Part shown: one piece after another, positions 1-7,941 of the stretch
Layout: each line of letters starts with the position of its first letter
Numbering within the stretch: position 1 is the stretch's first letter
NCBI GenBank assembly: GCA_945879075.1
Contig: CAMCUY010000013.1
Span: 1-36,182 of the forward strand
Length of the DNA stretch: 36,182 nt
Source: Akkermansia muciniphila
Lineage (GTDB): Bacteria; Verrucomicrobiota; Verrucomicrobiia; Verrucomicrobiales; Akkermansiaceae
Direction of reading: 5' to 3'
Position numbers and translations under genes: made by a program
Notes under the pieces: model-generated
What the model was told of the DNA's origin: nothing
The model's input: the letters and a program-made list of their open reading frames with translations, nothing else
The model's database searches: none

Positions 1-60
1 GCTTAAGACCGCCTCGATTGATTTGCATCAATGCTTGGCACGATTACCGCTGAGCCATAC

Positions 61-71
61 TGTCAAAGAGC
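61..71 (-). promoter_or_regulatory. boxA antitermination element of an rRNA leader
   Basis: Read on the minus strand this is GCTCTTTGACA, which matches the boxA antitermination consensus of rRNA leaders (TGCTCTTTAACA in E. coli). It lies about 100 nt downstream of an rrn-style promoter reading the same way. The inference is that a 16S rRNA gene begins just beyond the left edge of the window. The 16S gene itself is not visible. Confidence 0.5.
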
Positions 72-173
72 TTGTTTCGAGGGGACTAAAAAGCCGATCG
101 GGTGGGTTTACCGAAGTAAGCACCGCGATCGACATCCTGTCTCTCGGTCACCCTCCGTCGTGGCGACGGGCGG

Positions 174-235
174 AACCTATTCCGGCACGCCGCCGCCGGT
201 CAATCCATTTTGTGGAGTTTTTTGAAAGTTTCCGG
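174..235 (-). promoter_or_regulatory. Strong rRNA-type promoter with UP-like element
   Basis: On the minus strand an A-rich stretch (204-235, with runs of A5-6) precedes TTGACC (198-203), an 18 bp spacer and TAGGTT (174-179). A GC-rich discriminator follows. Just after the expected start point is a short perfect inverted repeat, CCGTCG-cca-CGACGG (155-169), and then the boxA at 61-71. An A-rich UP element, a -35, a GC-rich discriminator and a downstream boxA together are the usual arrangement of an rrn promoter. Nothing protein-coding is convincing between 1 and 433. Confidence 0.5.
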
Positions 236-433
236 GAATCTCTCGCAACTCGCTGATTGTGAGGTGAATCGATTGAAAAATTCCGCGCCTAACACGCATT
301 TCCGGAGGCTTTCGCATCCATGGTTCTTCAAATGCGCCGCAAACTTTGCGGCATCCGGTGATCAATCGCGTTCAATGGCTCGATGTTTCCAAGTCCCGAC
401 CGCCTACCTCCGGGAACGGACGATCAGATGCGG

Positions 434-991
434 TCAGGCTTCTTCTAAAAGGTTCCTCCTGAGGCGAATAGTGACGACAAAGCCGCCTGCCGGAGGAAGT
501 GAGACGACTGTCTGGCCTCCACATGCCTCAACGGCGGCATACACGATCGCGAGTCCGAGACCGCTTCCCCCTGTATCGCCGCTGCGTGACCGATCGGGAC
601 GATAGTACGGTTCGAAAAAACCGAGAGAGTTCTTCATGACGCACTCCAGAGCGCACGGCTGCGCGATGAAGGGTCCGCGATGGCTGTTAGTCCGGGTGGG
701 ATTCTCAGTTCCGGCGCGTTGTCACCGCCTTCGCGAGTTGCCACTTTCTCGATCAGCGGCTTCATGAAAACCAGTTGCATGCGAAGCGCTCGATGTCCCG
801 CCGGCGAGAATTCGGGGATTTCCTCAATGAGTGCGTGGCCAATTCCTGAGCATCGGACTCGATCGATGACATGCGCCCCCGCTCGGTCTCGCCGAGTTTC
901 ATCTCGAGAATTCCGAGTTCGGCCTGCAAGCTGGCACGAGGCGCCCATCGTTCGTGCGCGGCATCTCGCAGAAGCGCTTTGGTCCTGAAAC
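434..991 (-). pseudogene. Eroded sensor histidine kinase (CpxA-like)
   Basis: The pieces of a two-component sensor kinase remain in order on the minus strand, in different frames. A degenerate H-box region (DAAHERWAPRASLQAELGIL, where DAAHELRSPLARLQ is usual) lies near 930-975. A segment with EGGDNAPELRIPPGLTAIADP follows near 670-760. The end carries the F and G2 boxes (FEPYYRPD, TGGSGLGLAIV) at 434-637. The N box and most of the G1 box are missing, and the sequence jumps from the end of the dimerisation region almost directly to FEPYYRPD. There are at least two frameshifts plus an internal deletion, and the sensor and membrane part is absent. The gene cannot make a working kinase. No response regulator is left beside it. 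Confidence 0.7.
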
Positions 992-1030
992 AAGATGGTA
1001 GAGCCGCACCGCCAAGGATTGAAATAAATA

Positions 1031-1047
1031 ACTAACTAGTCGTTAGT
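1031..1047. promoter_or_regulatory. TetR-operator-like inverted repeat
   Basis: ACTAAC-TAGTC-GTTAGT is a perfect 6 bp inverted repeat around a 5 bp centre. It resembles operators of TetR/AcrR-family repressors. It sits between the dead histidine kinase and the end of the S4-domain gene, so it may be a relic of a lost regulated operon. No TetR gene is in the window. Confidence 0.3.
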
Positions 1048-1055
1048 AGAGGACC

Positions 1056-1436
1056 TCAATCCCAGAACCCGTGGATCTTGTCGATTTCCCTGCGGTCGCG
1101 CTTTGTCGGCCGCCCCTTGGCCGCCTCCTGTCTTGCGATCTGCCAGAGTTTCAAGGCCTCGTAAATTTCCGGCTTCGTCAGATCCTCGTAACAGGCCTGC
1201 GCCTCGGGAGCGCCCACCCGCTTGACGATCACCGCCTTCACCGAGATCTGCCGCACTCCCGGCCCTTCCGCGAAGGGGACTTCCAACAGATCACCCGCCT
1301 GCACCGGCGAGGCGGGCTTCAGCGGATGGCCGTTGCGCTTGAGCCTGCCGGTCGCGCAGGCGTCCCCCGCCAGCCCGCGGGTTTTGAAAAACCGGGTGGA
1401 CCACAGCCATAGATCGGCACGGACGGATTCGGACAC
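1056..1436 (-). CDS. hslR: S4-domain RNA-binding protein, Hsp15-like
   Basis: The 126-residue protein begins at GTG and has the S4 fold signature at its start: RADLWLWSTRFFKTRGLA, then a Cys and GRLKRNGHPLKPASPVQAGD. It ends in a basic tail, GRPTKRDRREIDKI, like that of Hsp15. Hsp15 (HslR) binds stalled 50S subunits carrying peptidyl-tRNA and helps recycle them. Length is close to the E. coli protein (about 133 residues). The start codon lies directly beyond the end of the DUF2868-like pseudogene, so the gene may once have been the downstream member of that operon. The S4 family assignment is firm. The exact Hsp15 role is inferred from the C-terminal tail. Confidence 0.82.
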   Translation of the reverse strand: MSESVRADLWLWSTRFFKTRGLAGDACATGRLKRNGHPLKPASPVQAGDLLEVPFAEGPGVRQISVKAVIVKRVGAPEAQACYEDLTKPEIYEALKLWQIARQEAAKGRPTKRDRREIDKIHGFWD

Positions 1437-1439
1437 GGC

Positions 1440-2594
1440 CTAAAATTGCCGGAAATCCGGGCAACGCGCAACTCCCGTCGCGCCGCCTTGAGCTTTTCTC
1501 CGGAAGGCGGCTGTTCGGATAGAGATGGTCGAGGATTTCGCAAAACTGGGTTTCCATGAGCGACCGGTTGGTCGCGGGGTTTTTGAAACCGAAGGGCAGC
1601 ACGGCGATGCCGAGATTGGCGCCTTGTTTGGCGAGGGCGAGCGTCCTCCGCAGGTAGGGGATCCTTGCGCGTCCAAGGCGGTGGCGTGGCGCGCTTGCGG
1701 GCGGAGCGAATCCCGGACACCAGGGCGAGCACCAAGCGCGGCAGGACGATCCATCCTCACAGGGTGACCGCGTAAAGATGAATCCATGGCCCGGCGGGAA
1801 CGCCCTCGCGGGAGGGCGTGCGCAGCAGGAGCTCCCACCCCCTCGTTAGATCCGGGCAGCGGGATGCCGGTGATCCGCGATGCGGGGCAGAGGAGGCAGA
1901 GGAGGATTTCCAGAAAAGCGCTCACGCCGCGCGCGTCGAGCCAGGTGCTTTCCCAGCCCGCCAGATAGCCGGTGAAGAGGCCGCGAAAATAGATGGCGCC
2001 GAGCAGGCCGAGCGTGAAGCAGGCGCTGCCGGCGTGAAACCACGAGACGACGGCCGACGCGCACCACGAGCGCGTCCACGCGGCGACCGCGCGGGCGTAG
2101 GCTTCGGCGGGATTGTTAGCAGGGCAACTGCCGGCCATGCCCGCCTTGGACGCGGTCGGCGAGGGTGGCGATGATGCCGCGCTTCGATGATTCCCCCGGT
2201 TGGTGAAAGCACTCCGCGACGAGTAGGATGTAAACGGCAGCGTTTCAAATCAGGACTAGCAGAAACGGCCCGGTGAGCAGGTCGAATGCGCGCGAAAGCC
2301 GCCCAGCCGATCATGAAGGCCGCCACGCACAAGCCGATGCCCGGCCATTTCAAATCCCGGATCGCGGGGACCGGGCCGACCACGGCCTGCGCGCGATCCC
2401 GCAGCAGGTCGGCGCGGACCGCGAGAAACTGCCACAAGCCGGAATCCAGCGGCGCGCTTTCGGCGGCGGATTGCGGATCTCCTCGCCTGCCGGGTGGCCT
2501 GCTCGCGCCCGGCCCATGGGACCAGCTCGCCGCGCGGGTCGGCCTCCTCCGCGGCGCGGACGAGCAGCATTTGAAGAATGGGCTCGGGTTTCAC
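1440..2594 (-). pseudogene. Broken DUF2868-like membrane protein
   Basis: Successive minus-strand frames spell one membrane protein. It starts with MKPEPILQMLLVRAAEEADP (2594). Next come WQFLAVRADLLRDRAQAVVG and a membrane segment GIGLCVAAFMIGWAAF. Then LLTGPFLLVLI-stop-NAAVYILLV, and GLLGAIYFRGLFTGYLAGWE with STWLDARGVSAF. It closes with PAGPWIHLYAVTL-stop-GWIVLPRLVLAL and IAVLPFGFKNPATNRSLMET. The RGL-YLAGWESTWLDA block and the C-terminal pattern match my memory of the DUF2868 family, whose function is unknown. Frameshifts fall near 2445, 2290, 2140-2080, 1830 and 1670. Two in-frame TGA codons stand where Trp would fit. The number of lesions makes sequencing error unlikely as the whole explanation. 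Confidence 0.65.
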
Positions 2595-2701
2595 GGCTGC
2601 GTGCAGACTACCTGACGGACCGCCGCTGCAAACACCGGAAAATCACCGCGCCGAGGGGTCTTCCTGCTTGTGCCGGACCTTGCCGCATCCATTCTTGGCG
2701 G

Positions 2702-3703
2702 GTGCAGGAATCAACACCGGAAACTGAGGGCAAAGCGACGCGGGCGAGGGTGGATTGCCATGTCCACTTGGTCGGAAACGGCCGCAAAGGCAGCGGCTGC
2801 TGGATCAGGATGGCCGGTTGGCACCGCTTCATGGGTGGAATGATGTGCCGCATGATCGGGATGCCGGTGGGGTTCGAGCACGACGATTTCGACGAGGTCT
2901 ATGTCCAGCGGCTTGCGGAATGGGTCAGGGAGTCGTCGATGGACCGGGCGCTGTTGTTAGCGCAGGACGAGGTTTACAACGAGGACGGCGGGCGGCGGGA
3001 TTTCGGCTCGTTCCATGTGCCGAATGACTACCTGTTTTCCGTTTGTGAGACGCACCCGGAGTTTCTGCCGGCCGTCTCGATCCATCCGGCGCGGCGCGAC
3101 GCGCTGGAGGAGCTTGACCGCTGCCTCGCCCGCGGCGCGCGGGCTATGAAGCTGCTGCCGAACTGCCACGATGTGAATTGCTCGAGGCCGGCGTATGACG
3201 CTTTCTGGGAGAAAATGGCGGAAGCCGGGCTGCCGCTGCTGGCGCACACCGGCGGGGAAATGACGGTGCCGGTGGCAAACGTCCGCTATCAGGACCCGGC
3301 CATTTTGCGGCGACCACTGGAGATCGGGGTGAAAGTCATCGCCGCCCACGCGGCGAGCAGCAGCAGTTTGTGGGACCGGGATTATTTCCACGACCTGCTG
3401 GAAATGATGGCGGAGTTTCCCAATCTCTACGCGGACACCAGCGCGCTGAACACGCCGTTTCGAAGCGCGGCGCTGCGGCGGATTCTGGATTGTGATTTAC
3501 TGGAGCGCTTCGTCCACGGCAGTGATTTCCCAGTTCCGGTGGGGATCTGGTATGCCCGGCTTCGCGGCTTGATCGACGGCGAGTCGCGGGCGCATGCGGC
3601 GGGGATTTCAAACCTGATCGAGCGAGACGTCGTGCTGAAGGAGGCGATGGGGTTTGACGGGGCGCATTTCACCCGGATGTGGCAGGTGCTGCGGCGGGTG
3701 TGA
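2702..3703 (+). CDS. Metal-dependent amidohydrolase (TIM-barrel, Amidohydro_2 type)
   Basis: The protein has the metal-binding pattern of the amidohydrolase superfamily: an N-terminal CHVH motif, RAMKLLPNCHD on a central strand, LLAHTGGE, IAAHAASS, and a C-terminal catalytic Asp in FVHGSDFPVPVG. This is the PF04909 style of enzyme (decarboxylases and lactone or amide hydrolases related to LigI and ACMSD). The substrate cannot be read from sequence. The frame is open far upstream to 2273, but that part overlaps the opposite-strand pseudogene and looks like a shadow. A GTG at 2702, 16 codons before CHVH, is the likeliest start; GTG at 2750 leaves no room before the metal motif. Expected product is about 333 residues. 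A lipoprotein gene follows about 100 nt later. Confidence 0.75.
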   Translation: MQESTPETEGKATRARVDCHVHLVGNGRKGSGCWIRMAGWHRFMGGMMCRMIGMPVGFEHDDFDEVYVQRLAEWVRESSMDRALLLAQDEVYNEDGGRRDFGSFHVPNDYLFSVCETHPEFLPAVSIHPARRDALEELDRCLARGARAMKLLPNCHDVNCSRPAYDAFWEKMAEAGLPLLAHTGGEMTVPVANVRYQDPAILRRPLEIGVKVIAAHAASSSSLWDRDYFHDLLEMMAEFPNLYADTSALNTPFRSAALRRILDCDLLERFVHGSDFPVPVGIWYARLRGLIDGESRAHAAGISNLIERDVVLKEAMGFDGAHFTRMWQVLRRV

Positions 3704-3734
3704 GGACGACGGGTTCTTGACCTCTGGCTGAATG

Positions 3735-3753
3735 CGTGACAGAAAAAGTCACG
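3735..3753. repeat. Inverted repeat upstream of the lipoprotein gene
   Basis: CGTGAC-AGAAAAA-GTCACG is a perfect 6 bp inverted repeat with a 7 nt A-rich loop. It begins 13 nt after a TTGACC box (3717-3722) and about 50 nt before the lipoprotein start. It could be an operator or a small hairpin in the leader. No regulator is known for it. Confidence 0.35.
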
Positions 3754-3803
3754 AAGCGGGTGCATTCACCGGACCGCCGATTTCAAAACCAACCACCGAT
3801 CTC

Positions 3804-4463
3804 ATGAACATCATCACACGACTTGGCATGTTTGCCACCGCAGGGGCTGCACTCGCGCTTTCATCATGCGCCACCGGCGGCAAATCGCCCTCCGGGATTC
3901 TATCGAATTTCGCGCAGCTCGACGCCGGCTACGGCACGGAAAACGCAGTCTCCTCCTACGTCAAGCCGGGCGCGGACCTCAAGCAATACGACAGCGTGAT
4001 CATCGATCCGGTGACGACCGTCGTCTCCTCGCCGGGCGTGAGTCCTGCGGTGACGGACCAACTCGCCGCCTACCTGAGCGAGTCGTTGCGCAGCCAAATG
4101 GCGGGGGGACTCAAAATCGTCGCCGCCCCGGGACCCAAAACCCTCCGGGTCCGCACGGGCCTGACCGATGTGATCAGCGCCGCACAAGCCGGCCAGGGCG
4201 TGACCGCGGTGCATGCCGCGCCGCGCGCCACCTTGTCCGGCAATTTGGGCTCAGCCGCCGTGGCAGGCTTCGTTTCCAACGTGGCGTTCGAGGGTGAAAT
4301 CCTCGACTCCGTGACCGGCGAGCGGCTGGTAGCGCTGGTCGATCACCGCCTCGGATCGAAGCGCGAGGCGACGGCGCAAACCTCATGGGCGGCCGTCCGC
4401 AGCGGTGTGAACCAGGGCGTGATCCGACTCCGCGACCGCATCAAGGCGGCAAAAGCCCTCTAA
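3804..4463 (+). CDS. DUF3313-family lipoprotein
   Basis: This is a 219-residue exported lipoprotein. The chosen ATG gives MNIITRLGMFATAGAALALS followed by the lipobox cysteine (LALSSC), a clean type II signal peptide. An upstream in-frame ATG at 3732 would add 24 hydrophilic residues and spoil it. The mature part matches the DUF3313 pattern as I recall it: YDSVIIDPV, AYLSESLRSQM, the TGLTDV strand, FEGEILDSVTGERLVALVDH and a C-terminal helix. Family function is unknown, and members are predicted to be anchored to a membrane by the lipid. LspA and other lipoprotein maturation is encoded in the same window (7942-8529). A 95 nt gap without a clear terminator separates it from the convergent ABC-F gene. 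Confidence 0.8.
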   Translation: MNIITRLGMFATAGAALALSSCATGGKSPSGILSNFAQLDAGYGTENAVSSYVKPGADLKQYDSVIIDPVTTVVSSPGVSPAVTDQLAAYLSESLRSQMAGGLKIVAAPGPKTLRVRTGLTDVISAAQAGQGVTAVHAAPRATLSGNLGSAAVAGFVSNVAFEGEILDSVTGERLVALVDHRLGSKREATAQTSWAAVRSGVNQGVIRLRDRIKAAKAL

Positions 4464-4558
4464 CGGCTCACCCCGGTTTATTCTCAAAGCGCTGGCGGAC
4501 TCGTTCCGGCAGGGCATTTTCTCGCTTGGATTTCAGCCCGTTTGGCCATGGGGCTCCA

Positions 4559-6559
4559 TCACTCGATCCCCAGCTTGGTGCGGAGGCGTTCGATCTCCTC
4601 GGACAGCGCACCCCAGCGGGAATAACTTGTTTCCAAGGATTTCGCGAGCTTGTCCACGGCGTTGGTGACTTCGCGGAGTTTGCCGGGGTCGTTGCTCGTT
4701 TCCTCGCTGGAAAGCTGCTGGGTGAGCGTGGCTTGTGCGGCCTCGAGCTCGGCGATTTTCGCTTCGAGGGCGGTGAACTCGGTTTCCAGCGGCTTGAGGA
4801 CTTTGGAGCGGATCTCGCGCTGCTCGGCTTCGATGCGGCGCTGTTCCTTGCGGTTCACGCCGGGGACGGATTGGCGGGACGAGCCGTTGGCGGGAGCGGC
4901 GGTGCCGAGAGCGGCGAGGCGCGGGGCGAGGCCCTTTTTCGCGGCTTCGTCCTCGGCGGATTTTTCCAGGTAGTAGGTGATGTTGCCGGCGTAGAGGGTC
5001 GGCTGCTCGCCGGGGCGGAATTCGAGGGTCTTGCTGACCAGCGCGTCGAGGAAGTTCCGGTTGTGGGAGACGATCATCACGCTCCCGGGGTAGTCGATGA
5101 GCGCGCGTTGGAGCACGTCCTGCGATTGCATGTCGAGGTGGTTCGTTGGCTCGTCGAGAATGAGGAAATTCGCCGGGCGCAGCAGCATGCAGACGAGGGC
5201 GACGCGCGAGCGCTCGCCGCCGGAGAGGACGCCGATTTTCTTGAAGACGTCGTCGCCGCGGAAAAGGAAGCAGCCGAGCAGGTTGCGCGCGTGCGGCATC
5301 GACTCGCGGGAGGCGGCGGACTCGACGGTTTCGAGGACTGATAGATTCGGGTCGAGTTCGTCGGCGTGGTTCTGGGAGAAGAACGAGGTGGCGACCTTGT
5401 GGCCGAAGGTGTGGGTGCCGGCGTCCGGCTCCTCCTGCGCGGTGATCATCCGGCAGAAGGTGGATTTGCCGGCGCCGTTCGGGCCGACGATGGCGAATTT
5501 CTCGCCCTTGTTGATCTCGAAATCAAAGCCGCTGAAGACGTTGAGCGCGCCGTAGCTTTTCGCCACGCCGTCGAGCTTGGCCACCGTGTGGCCGGAATTC
5601 GGCGGCGGCGGGAATTTGAAATTCATCACTGCGTCGTCCTGCTCGGGAGCCGGGATGCGCTCGACTTTGGCGAGCAACTTGATCCGCGACTGGACGAGCG
5701 TCGCCTTGTTGGCGGAGGCGCGGAAGCGGTCGATGAAACGTTGGGTTTCGGCGATTTCGCGTTGTTGGGCGGTATATTGTTTGAGGCGGATTTCTTTGCG
5801 GAGGACCGACTCGCGTTCGAAGTAAGAGAAATTTCCCGCATACTCCTCGGCGCGGCCGTGGGAGAAGGCGATGGTGCGGGTGCAGAGTGTGTCGAGCAGG
5901 GCGCGGTCGTGGGAGATGAGGAGGATCGCGCCGGGGTAGTTGACGAGGTATTGCTCGACCCAGATTTGGGTGCCGATGTCCAAGTGGTTCGTCGGTTCGT
6001 CGAGCAGGAGGACTTCGGGTTCTTGGAGGAAAAGTTTCGCCATCGCGATGCGCATTTGCCAACCGCCGGAAAACTCGGAGCAATCGCGGGTGAAATCTTT
6101 CTGTTGGAAACCGAGGCCTTTCAGCACCGACTCGATGCGCGGTTTCATCCGCGCCGGGTCGGTGGCATCAAGCTGGAGCTCCAGCTCACCGATTTCCTCG
6201 AGCAAGTCACCGTAGGGCGACGAGCGCGGGTCGAGTTTGATGAGTTCGTTGGAAAGCCGGTCGATTTTCTCGCTCAGCGCCATCGTTTCGCCGAAGGCGG
6301 ACTCGGTTTCCTGCCACAGCGTGCGGCCTTTGACGTGAATCCCCTCCTGCGGCAGGTAGCCGATCCGCGTGCCTTTGGGCGCGTGGATTTGGCCGGAAGT
6401 CGCGGGGATGATACCCGCCACACACTTCATCAGCGTGGACTTGCCCGCGCCGTTGTGACCGGCGAAGGCGATGCGCTCGCGCGGCTGGACGGAAAAGGAA
6501 AGGTCGTTGAAAAGGACACGGGGTCCGAATTCGACGCGGAGTGACTGGACGGAAATCAT
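4559..6559 (-). CDS. ABC-F family ATPase (Uup/YheS-like)
   Basis: A soluble protein of about 666 residues with two ABC ATPase domains and no membrane segments. Domain 1 has Walker A GHNGAGKST (about residues 34-42), signature FSGGW and Walker B VLLLDEPTNHLD. The inter-domain linker (RFRASANKATLVQSRIKLL) is the ABC-F hallmark arm. Domain 2 has GPNGAGKST, LSGGERSR and FLILDEPTNHLD. A charged coiled coil ends the protein, as in Uup and YheS. ABC-F proteins act on the ribosome or in translation quality control, and some give antibiotic resistance; the exact role here is unknown. I chose the ATG reading MISVQSL because homologues start this way and because TTGACC (6591-6596) lies at -35 distance. 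A start at 6577 is possible. Confidence 0.9.
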   Translation of the reverse strand: MISVQSLRVEFGPRVLFNDLSFSVQPRERIAFAGHNGAGKSTLMKCVAGIIPATSGQIHAPKGTRIGYLPQEGIHVKGRTLWQETESAFGETMALSEKIDRLSNELIKLDPRSSPYGDLLEEIGELELQLDATDPARMKPRIESVLKGLGFQQKDFTRDCSEFSGGWQMRIAMAKLFLQEPEVLLLDEPTNHLDIGTQIWVEQYLVNYPGAILLISHDRALLDTLCTRTIAFSHGRAEEYAGNFSYFERESVLRKEIRLKQYTAQQREIAETQRFIDRFRASANKATLVQSRIKLLAKVERIPAPEQDDAVMNFKFPPPPNSGHTVAKLDGVAKSYGALNVFSGFDFEINKGEKFAIVGPNGAGKSTFCRMITAQEEPDAGTHTFGHKVATSFFSQNHADELDPNLSVLETVESAASRESMPHARNLLGCFLFRGDDVFKKIGVLSGGERSRVALVCMLLRPANFLILDEPTNHLDMQSQDVLQRALIDYPGSVMIVSHNRNFLDALVSKTLEFRPGEQPTLYAGNITYYLEKSAEDEAAKKGLAPRLAALGTAAPANGSSRQSVPGVNRKEQRRIEAEQREIRSKVLKPLETEFTALEAKIAELEAAQATLTQQLSSEETSNDPGKLREVTNAVDKLAKSLETSYSRWGALSEEIERLRTKLGIE

Positions 6560-6639
6560 CGGGCGCGCAAGATGCACGGCAAATAGCCGGGGTCAAGCCC
6601 GGGGACCGCGCGGGTCCGTCATCGCCGTCATCGCGAGCT

Positions 6640-7212
6640 TCAATGCTCGCCTTCCAAGCAGAGTCGCAGCTGGCGGGCGCTTTTCAGCTGGTCGCGGTCC
6701 CAGGCACCGAGGAAGGCGCGGATTTCAGCATAGAGCGTCTCGCAGTGCTTGTTCCACTTGGCCGAGCCGCGCAGAACCATCGAACTCTCGCGCAGGCCAA
6801 TGAAGTGGATGTCCTCGGCGCCGGCGGCGCGGAGGTCGCCGAGCTCGAAGCGGAGGGTCTCGAAGAATGCCAGCTCGAAACCGTTTCCCGCCTCCATCGC
6901 CGCGCGGACGAGCGAGACGGTGACCGGGGGCGCGAGCGGTTCGAGTTTCTCGGCGATGCGCTCGCAGCCGATCTTCACCAGCATTTTCCGCATCCGCTCG
7001 AACAGGTCTTCGAGGTTCAGCAGCTTGAGCGGGCATTTGGTCTCCAGATATTTCACGATGCCGCCGCGGATGTCGGCGACGAAGGGGAAGTCCTCGTGAT
7101 CCGCCGCCAGCGCCGCCCGCTCCAAGGCGACATCCAGCCACGCGGTGTCGTAATCGATCACTTGATAGCGTCCGATTTGCAAGGCAGGTCGATTGCCGAT
7201 GAGGGAGATCAC
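6640..7212 (-). CDS. Conserved hypothetical protein next to nrdR
   Basis: I do not recognise a named family. The 190-residue product starts at GTG (ISLIGNRPALQIGRYQVIDY) and seems soluble, with no signal peptide or membrane helix. It is helix-rich, with acidic patches such as DTAWLDVALERAALAADHED and LNLEDLFERMRKMLVKIG. The codon use and GC pattern match the neighbours, so it looks like a real gene. It lies between nrdR (73 nt upstream) and the ABC-F gene (80 nt downstream), all on the same strand, and could share transcripts with them. No catalytic motif is visible. Confidence 0.6.
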   Translation of the reverse strand: MISLIGNRPALQIGRYQVIDYDTAWLDVALERAALAADHEDFPFVADIRGGIVKYLETKCPLKLLNLEDLFERMRKMLVKIGCERIAEKLEPLAPPVTVSLVRAAMEAGNGFELAFFETLRFELGDLRAAGAEDIHFIGLRESSMVLRGSAKWNKHCETLYAEIRAFLGAWDRDQLKSARQLRLCLEGEH

Positions 7213-7285
7213 TGGGGAGCTTTTTTAGGTGGGGCGGGACTGGGTGGCAGAATGGTGAAACAACTTGGGGTGGATGAAAAATCCA

Positions 7286-7777
7286 TCATTCCTTAAACAA
7301 GCGCCGCTGGAACGGATCTCGGGCGGCGCGGCGCGAGAGCGACTGGATCTCCTGGATGAACTCGTTGACGTCCTCGAACTGCCGGTAAACCGAAACGTAG
7401 CGGACGTAGGCGACCGGATCGATCTGATGAAGCTTGTCCATCACCTTGCCGCCGATGATGGCGGACGGCACCTCGCTGACGTGGTCCTTGTGCAGATCGG
7501 TTAGGATTTCCTCCACCGCGCGGTCCAGACGGTCCATCGGCACCGGGCGCTTCTCGCAGGCTTTGATCAGCCCGCTCATCAGCTTCTCGCGGTTGAGCGC
7601 CTCGCGGGTGCCGTCGCGTTTGACCACCCGCAGCTCGGTGCGCTCGATCTGCTCGTAGGTCGTGTAGCGATAGCCGCACTTCAGGCACTCGCGACGACGA
7701 CGGATCGAGGTCCCGTCCTTCGACGATCGGGAATCGAGGACTTTGTCTTTGAGAGAACCACATTGGACGCAACGCAT
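7286..7777 (-). CDS. nrdR: Transcriptional repressor NrdR
   Basis: The 163-residue protein has the NrdR layout. An N-terminal zinc ribbon carries two CxxC pairs (MRCVQCGS and RECLKCGYRY) with the conserved TTYEQIE following. An ATP-cone domain comes next (RVVKRDGTREALNREKLMSG through VAYVRYVSVYRQFEDVNEF). NrdR senses dATP/ATP through the cone and represses ribonucleotide reductase genes. Those target genes are not in the window. The extra C-terminal tail, SLSRRAARDPFQRRLFKE, is basic and probably disordered. A TTGACG/TAGGAT promoter sits 27 nt upstream of the ATG. Confidence 0.97.
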   Translation of the reverse strand: MRCVQCGSLKDKVLDSRSSKDGTSIRRRRECLKCGYRYTTYEQIERTELRVVKRDGTREALNREKLMSGLIKACEKRPVPMDRLDRAVEEILTDLHKDHVSEVPSAIIGGKVMDKLHQIDPVAYVRYVSVYRQFEDVNEFIQEIQSLSRRAARDPFQRRLFKE

Positions 7778-7804
7778 GGAAAGATGTGATAAGCAACGTC
7801 CCGA

Positions 7805-7832
7805 ATCCTAGGGCTGCATGTGGTAGCGTCAA
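7805..7832 (-). promoter_or_regulatory. Predicted promoter of nrdR
   Basis: On the minus strand TTGACG (7827-7832), a 16 bp spacer and TAGGAT (7805-7810) lie 27 nt before the nrdR ATG. This matches sigma-70 spacing and the TAGnnT -10 style seen at several other genes here. It separates nrdR transcription from the ileS-lspA unit. Confidence 0.45.
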
Positions 7833-7904
7833 TCCGAAAACTACGGCGTATTTAGTAGCCGGCCGTGGATGATCGGGAAATGCGAAGAGAAGATTTTTGG
7901 AAAA

Positions 7905-7929
7905 GGCGCTCCCGGCTGAAACCGCCGGG
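7905..7929 (-). terminator. Possible terminator after lspA
   Basis: On the minus strand CCCGGC-ggtttca-GCCGGG forms a 6 bp GC-rich hairpin (7911-7929), 12 nt after the lspA stop. A T4 run comes six bases later. The T-tract is displaced, so it is a weak candidate for intrinsic termination. Confidence 0.35.
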
Positions 7930-7941
7930 GCACGTTTTGCA

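Noticed and set aside
1..60. tRNA-like stretch on the minus strand (GGCTCAGCGGTAATCG resembles a D-arm).
   Set aside because: No matching D-stem, anticodon stem or T-arm can be drawn. The rRNA-leader reading explains the region better.
2273..2701. Long upstream extension of the amidohydrolase frame.
   Set aside because: It lies antisense to the DUF2868-like pseudogene, is Arg/Ala/Pro-rich in the manner of shadow frames, and is far outside the family's usual length.
4385..6544. Long plus-strand open frames opposite the ABC-F gene.
   Set aside because: They are shadows of a high-GC gene with clear ATPase motifs on the minus strand.
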